Below, piece after piece: positions 61,016 to 64,000 of a DNA stretch of 64,000 bases. The notes beneath the pieces were generated by a model. That model did not search any database. It was not told the DNA's origin and saw only the letters and a list, made by a program, of their open reading frames with translations. The translations under genes were made by a program, and so were the position numbers. Each line of letters opens with the position of its first letter. Positions within the stretch are counted from its first letter, which is position 1. This DNA is from Lacticaseibacillus pabuli (GTDB taxonomy: Bacteria > Bacillota > Bacilli > Lactobacillales > Lactobacillaceae): assembly GCF_028736235.1 (NCBI RefSeq), contig NZ_CP117884.1:1302001-1366000 (forward strand). The letters are read 5' to 3'.

Positions 61016-63158
61016 GAATGCCCACCAACCAATCCAAACCAACTTTCAGATATCGCGGCATTGAAAAGTTTTCGTCTGTTAATACATCGAGACTTTCAGT
61101 TGCAAAATCAGCCTTATGTAAAGTGCTTGCCAACAATTTTTTCTCCACGTCATTGTATCTAGGATCTACCCGACTTGACCACTCGACTAATGGCTGCAAC
61201 AAGTGCTTCCCCATGTACAGATCGAAATTTTTCTGATCCGAGAAAATCAGTGCTGATTCAAGCGTCCGTGGCCAAAAGTTGATTTCTGGTATGAAACCTT
61301 GAGTGGTAATCATCAACTCCGCAATTTCGGAATCTGGAGGTGTTGCTAAGTCAACGAGTGTATCGTCACTTGTCAGGCCAACAACGCGGCAGATCATTCC
61401 CCGCTCAAATTCAACTGCTGAAGATTTCATGTCCCAGTTGCCACCATCGTTACTAAATAGGTCAGCGAGTGTTTGTTGCCGCCTTTTTATCAACACTTTA
61501 AGATCAATCAGGCTAGTCCGCGATTTGTCGGCATTGATGTCACCAAGCAACGCAAGATTGGAGTTTGTTGTCTTGATGGTTTCACACTCGTCCACTCCAA
61601 ATTTCCAATAAGTTGTAGTCTCCTTTTTGTCTTTATCAGACTTTGAAGAGGAATTCAATTTTTCAGTTTCGACAGATGGCTTAAGATGAAAATCAACATC
61701 GGTGATCACCAATATCTGGTCGAAGAGTAGATCTGCCAACGCAGCACGGTAACTTGTGAAATGGGTCCCCACAGGTAATAAGGCAACTTTTTCAGACATT
61801 AATCCATGGCCACTTTCGAATTTATCACGATTTCTCATCAGCGAGCCTAAGATCAGTCGTTCGCCATCGCCTTCGTAACAAAGCAACTTATCCGCAAAAA
61901 ACAGTTCCGCGTTATAACTTAAAACCAGTTTCCGTAACTTGTCTCGTGATTCGATACCTTTTTCACCGGCGGCAGCGCCAAGCTGATTCCAGTTGATAAA
62001 CCGGGTGTTTTCTTTGTGGGAACGTCCAATGATCAAATCGAAATTCAGCGATAATGCGGAAACTGCAACTTCAGGGGAATGTGAGATAATAATCAGTTGA
62101 CATGAAATATTGCAAGCTTGCCCGTGCTCTTCCACGTATTCTTGGATTTGTTGAATGAAAACATGCTGAAGTTGAGGATGAGTAAAAACTTCGGGCTCTT
62201 CAATTACAATCAAAACCGGTGCTTCGCTTGGATTCTGCTTCAAGTCAGAAAACAAATTATTCAGACGTGCGATGATGTTATAGATATTTTGATACCCAAG
62301 ACCTTGTGACTGCAACGGAATTTCAAACTTATCAAGATTGTCATACACTTTAGAAAGCCGAATGCCGGGATTTTTTAGCCACTCGTCAATTGTCCAAACC
62401 GCTTGTAATGGTGCTTTCTCATCATGAGGATATGCGAAGCGATGCAATTCATCTTGTAATTGATCAAGACTGCCATTCATGTCTTCATCAACATCGCCCT
62501 GAATTTTTTTCAGCGTCTTACTTTGTTTTTCAATTAGTGGTGCGATTTCAGGTGCAAGGGTCTGTCCAATCTCGTTTTGATTGCTGTGTTTGCCTTGTGT
62601 CGTATTTCGCATCGCGTCGATTCGAAAAAGCTTAAAATTAGGCTTATTATCTTTTGATGGGAGGTACGAAGGCACCCTAGTCTTAGCAACTGCTTGTTGT
62701 TGGCCGTTTTCGAAATCCTCAGGTGTCCCCACTTCAAAGCTCTCCTCAAGCAAGTCGAGAAGATCTTGAATCGACTTCATGTTGAAGAATGAATCGTACA
62801 TCGATTCCGATACCCGGTACGTGATTACGATCTTGGTATCGCCTTCGGTGGCCAATGTGCTCAGCAAAAACCAGTACTCACTAGGTAAATCTTTCCAATG
62901 GTAAGTAAGCTCAAGCCTTACGCAATCATCTGGATCACTAGGTTCTTGATGTCCTTGGCTCTTATTCCAAAGTTTTTCTAGAAAGTCGACATTAATATCC
63001 TCGAGCTTAAGGCTTCTGAACGAATCAAATGCGTTGATGACATTGCTCTTACCAATATTATTCTTACCGATGATAATGTTTTGTTTCTTTAAATCAAACT
63101 CGGTATTCTGAATCGATCGATAGTTATGAATTCGGATTTTACTGATGTACAGCTCCAT
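61008..63158 (-). CDS. OLD-family ATPase/TOPRIM nuclease, GajA-like
   Basis: A 716-residue protein: ABC-type ATPase with Walker A at 31-38 (GKNNIGKS), a signature-like LQSQGLGYQ (282-290), Walker B VLIVIEEPE (315-323) and H-loop IIISHSPE (357-362). A TOPRIM nuclease domain follows, with YEGDGE (428-433) and VITDVD (484-489). This is class 2 OLD architecture, coupled to a UvrD-like helicase as in Gabija. It is longer than the ~580-residue characterised GajA, with about 140 extra residues, largely beyond the TOPRIM core. AGGGGG precedes ATG 63158. Nuclease-mediated phage defence is inferred from the family. Confidence 0.9.
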   Translation of the reverse strand: MELYISKIRIHNYRSIQNTEFDLKKQNIIIGKNNIGKSNVINAFDSFRSLKLEDINVDFLEKLWNKSQGHQEPSDPDDCVRLELTYHWKDLPSEYWFLLSTLATEGDTKIVITYRVSESMYDSFFNMKSIQDLLDLLEESFEVGTPEDFENGQQQAVAKTRVPSYLPSKDNKPNFKLFRIDAMRNTTQGKHSNQNEIGQTLAPEIAPLIEKQSKTLKKIQGDVDEDMNGSLDQLQDELHRFAYPHDEKAPLQAVWTIDEWLKNPGIRLSKVYDNLDKFEIPLQSQGLGYQNIYNIIARLNNLFSDLKQNPSEAPVLIVIEEPEVFTHPQLQHVFIQQIQEYVEEHGQACNISCQLIIISHSPEVAVSALSLNFDLIIGRSHKENTRFINWNQLGAAAGEKGIESRDKLRKLVLSYNAELFFADKLLCYEGDGERLILGSLMRNRDKFESGHGLMSEKVALLPVGTHFTSYRAALADLLFDQILVITDVDFHLKPSVETEKLNSSSKSDKDKKETTTYWKFGVDECETIKTTNSNLALLGDINADKSRTSLIDLKVLIKRRQQTLADLFSNDGGNWDMKSSAVEFERGMICRVVGLTSDDTLVDLATPPDSEIAELMITTQGFIPEINFWPRTLESALIFSDQKNFDLYMGKHLLQPLVEWSSRVDPRYNDVEKKLLASTLHKADFATESLDVLTDENFSMPRYLKVGLDWLVGIHE

Positions 63159-63276
63159 TATTTCATCCCCCTAGATTTTGATGAAACTTTCGCAAATGAA
63201 TTTCACGTGCAAGTACCTATTCCACAATATAGATACGGCATTGATTAGAGTTGGCGCACTGCAGATATACTGCAGG

Positions 63277-63501
63277 TTAGAATGTCACCATCGCGGCGCC
63301 GTTGAAGGCACCTTGTTTCTCTGCAACCAGCTCCTCAATCTTTGCAGCTAAGTCGCGTTCGGCTTGCTTGCGGGCGCGCGCCGTGTTCGTATAGAATTTG
63401 ACGACTTCCCGTTTTGCTTTGCCAGTCAATGGATCAACATAGCGATCGACTGCGTAATAAGTTGACTTACCGTTCTTGCGTTTTCTTTCTTCAAAATACA
63501 T
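63277..63501 (-). pseudogene. Truncated integrase, N-terminal 74 codons
   Basis: Identical to the start of the 47,289 integrase except I59 to V, then stops at TAA right after MVTF where homology ends (63280). It keeps the arm-binding domain, start codon and leader but no catalytic domain. It could make a small arm-site-binding peptide, but is most likely a remnant of a second related element. Confidence 0.9.
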
Positions 63502-63611
63502 GTTTTATCCTTTCCGGGTAAGGAAAAAGGCAAAACTGAATCTCTATTAGCAGATTCTATTTTAACATCCAAACCCATTATTTTCTGCGCAATTTTGAAT
63601 AGCCATGTGTC
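63280..63611. repeat. 332-bp direct repeat, copy 2
   Basis: Matches 48306-48637 over its whole length with 7 substitutions. The repeats bracket about 14.6 kb including relaxase, cargo, IS remnants and the OLD/UvrD operon. Sharp ends on both sides indicate a recombination or assembly junction. Confidence 0.92.
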
Positions 63612-64000
63612 CGAGGCGCTACCCACTACGGCGCCGCGCACGCCAAGCGGCTGGCTGGCTGATCTGACCTTGTACCTCGCCGCCCTCAAACATCTAGCGC
63701 CGCGCGACACCAATCCGTTACTGTTAGCAGCGTATCTCCACGACTTCGGCTATGACCAGCCAGGATTCAACAGCGGTGACGGCTTGATCCGCTTCAACCG
63801 CTACCTCGGCGGCCGCGGTATCGTTGACCCGAACCTGCTGCACGCCACCTTCGCCGCCATCTTAGCTAGCGTCGACCAGCCTTGGTCGCCAAAAGACACC
63901 GACCGGCTGATGCACGTGCTGGCAGAATCACGCGTCACCAGCTGGTCTAAGCGTCTGCAAGGCTGGGTAGCGGCTTTGCGTCAACTCGATGAACGCCGCT
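63612..64000 (+). CDS. Unidentified 5'-truncated reading frame running off the window
   Basis: From the repeat junction a plus-strand frame stays open to the window end (about 130 codons, with third positions GC-rich like the core genes). It reads ...EALPTTAPRTPSGWLADL, then LAAYLHDFGYDQPGFNSGDG, IRFNRYLGGRGIVDP and WVAALRQLDERR. I do not recognise the family. No start codon with a ribosome site is present, so the 5' part seems to have been cut off at the junction. Coding status is inferred from the open frame and codon use. Confidence 0.45.

Overview
The window looks like a chromosome segment from a GC-rich member of the Lactobacillaceae. Supporting signs are the Bacillus-type RNase P RNA, strong AGGAGG-type ribosome binding sites, and the blocks asnS-dnaD, parE-parC/plsY, and rbgA-rnhB-dprA-topA-xerC-hslV-hslU. 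A PyrR-type attenuator, cytosolic PepO and an EbsA-like protein fit as well. The genus is not decided by the sequence; a Lacticaseibacillus- or Schleiferilactobacillus-like lineage is a guess.

Positions 1-16,300 are core housekeeping. They hold the asnS end, dnaD, a class A penicillin-binding protein with recU, ypsA, gpsB, rnpB, a THUMP methyltransferase and a small unknown gene. pepO, an Mga-like regulator, an RNase HI-like gene with cardiolipin synthase, an EbsA-like gene, fhs, lspA and rluD follow. Positions 16,300-21,800 hold a PyrR-attenuated operon of uracil permease, carA and carB. Both carbamoyl-phosphate synthetase subunits have intact reading frames but lack the expected catalytic residues, which I regard as the most unusual chromosomal observation.

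Positions 21,770-47,180 are again mostly core: rqcH, degV, nudF, a GNAT gene broken by one stop codon, a HAD phosphatase, a probably leaderless ArsR gene, an N-formylglutamate amidohydrolase-like gene and a large membrane protein. Then come lysR-ppaC, parE-parC, plsY, an aldose epimerase, hslVU, xerC, topA, dprA, rnhB and rbgA.

From about 47,200 on the DNA is an accessory island inserted just upstream of rbgA. Its first part is a mobilizable element: tyrosine integrase, small excisionase-like gene, MobT/NicK-type relaxase, a recognisable ICEBs1/Tn916-like oriT, an XRE regulator and cargo. No conjugation machinery is seen, so it would need a helper. The cargo is a two-component system and an ABC exporter that has decayed: the ATPase is split by an IS30 element and one permease is frameshifted by a 5-bp tandem duplication. 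A small sigma-like gene closes this part. A degenerate IS21 transposase remnant comes next.

Beyond it is an intact two-gene OLD-nuclease/UvrD-helicase operon of the Gabija anti-phage type. At 63,280-63,611 there is a 332-bp direct repeat of the integrase start region (7 mismatches to 48,306-48,637), followed abruptly by GC-rich sequence with an unidentified truncated reading frame. The island therefore appears to be a patchwork of at least two related integrations, or a recombination or assembly junction at the repeat.
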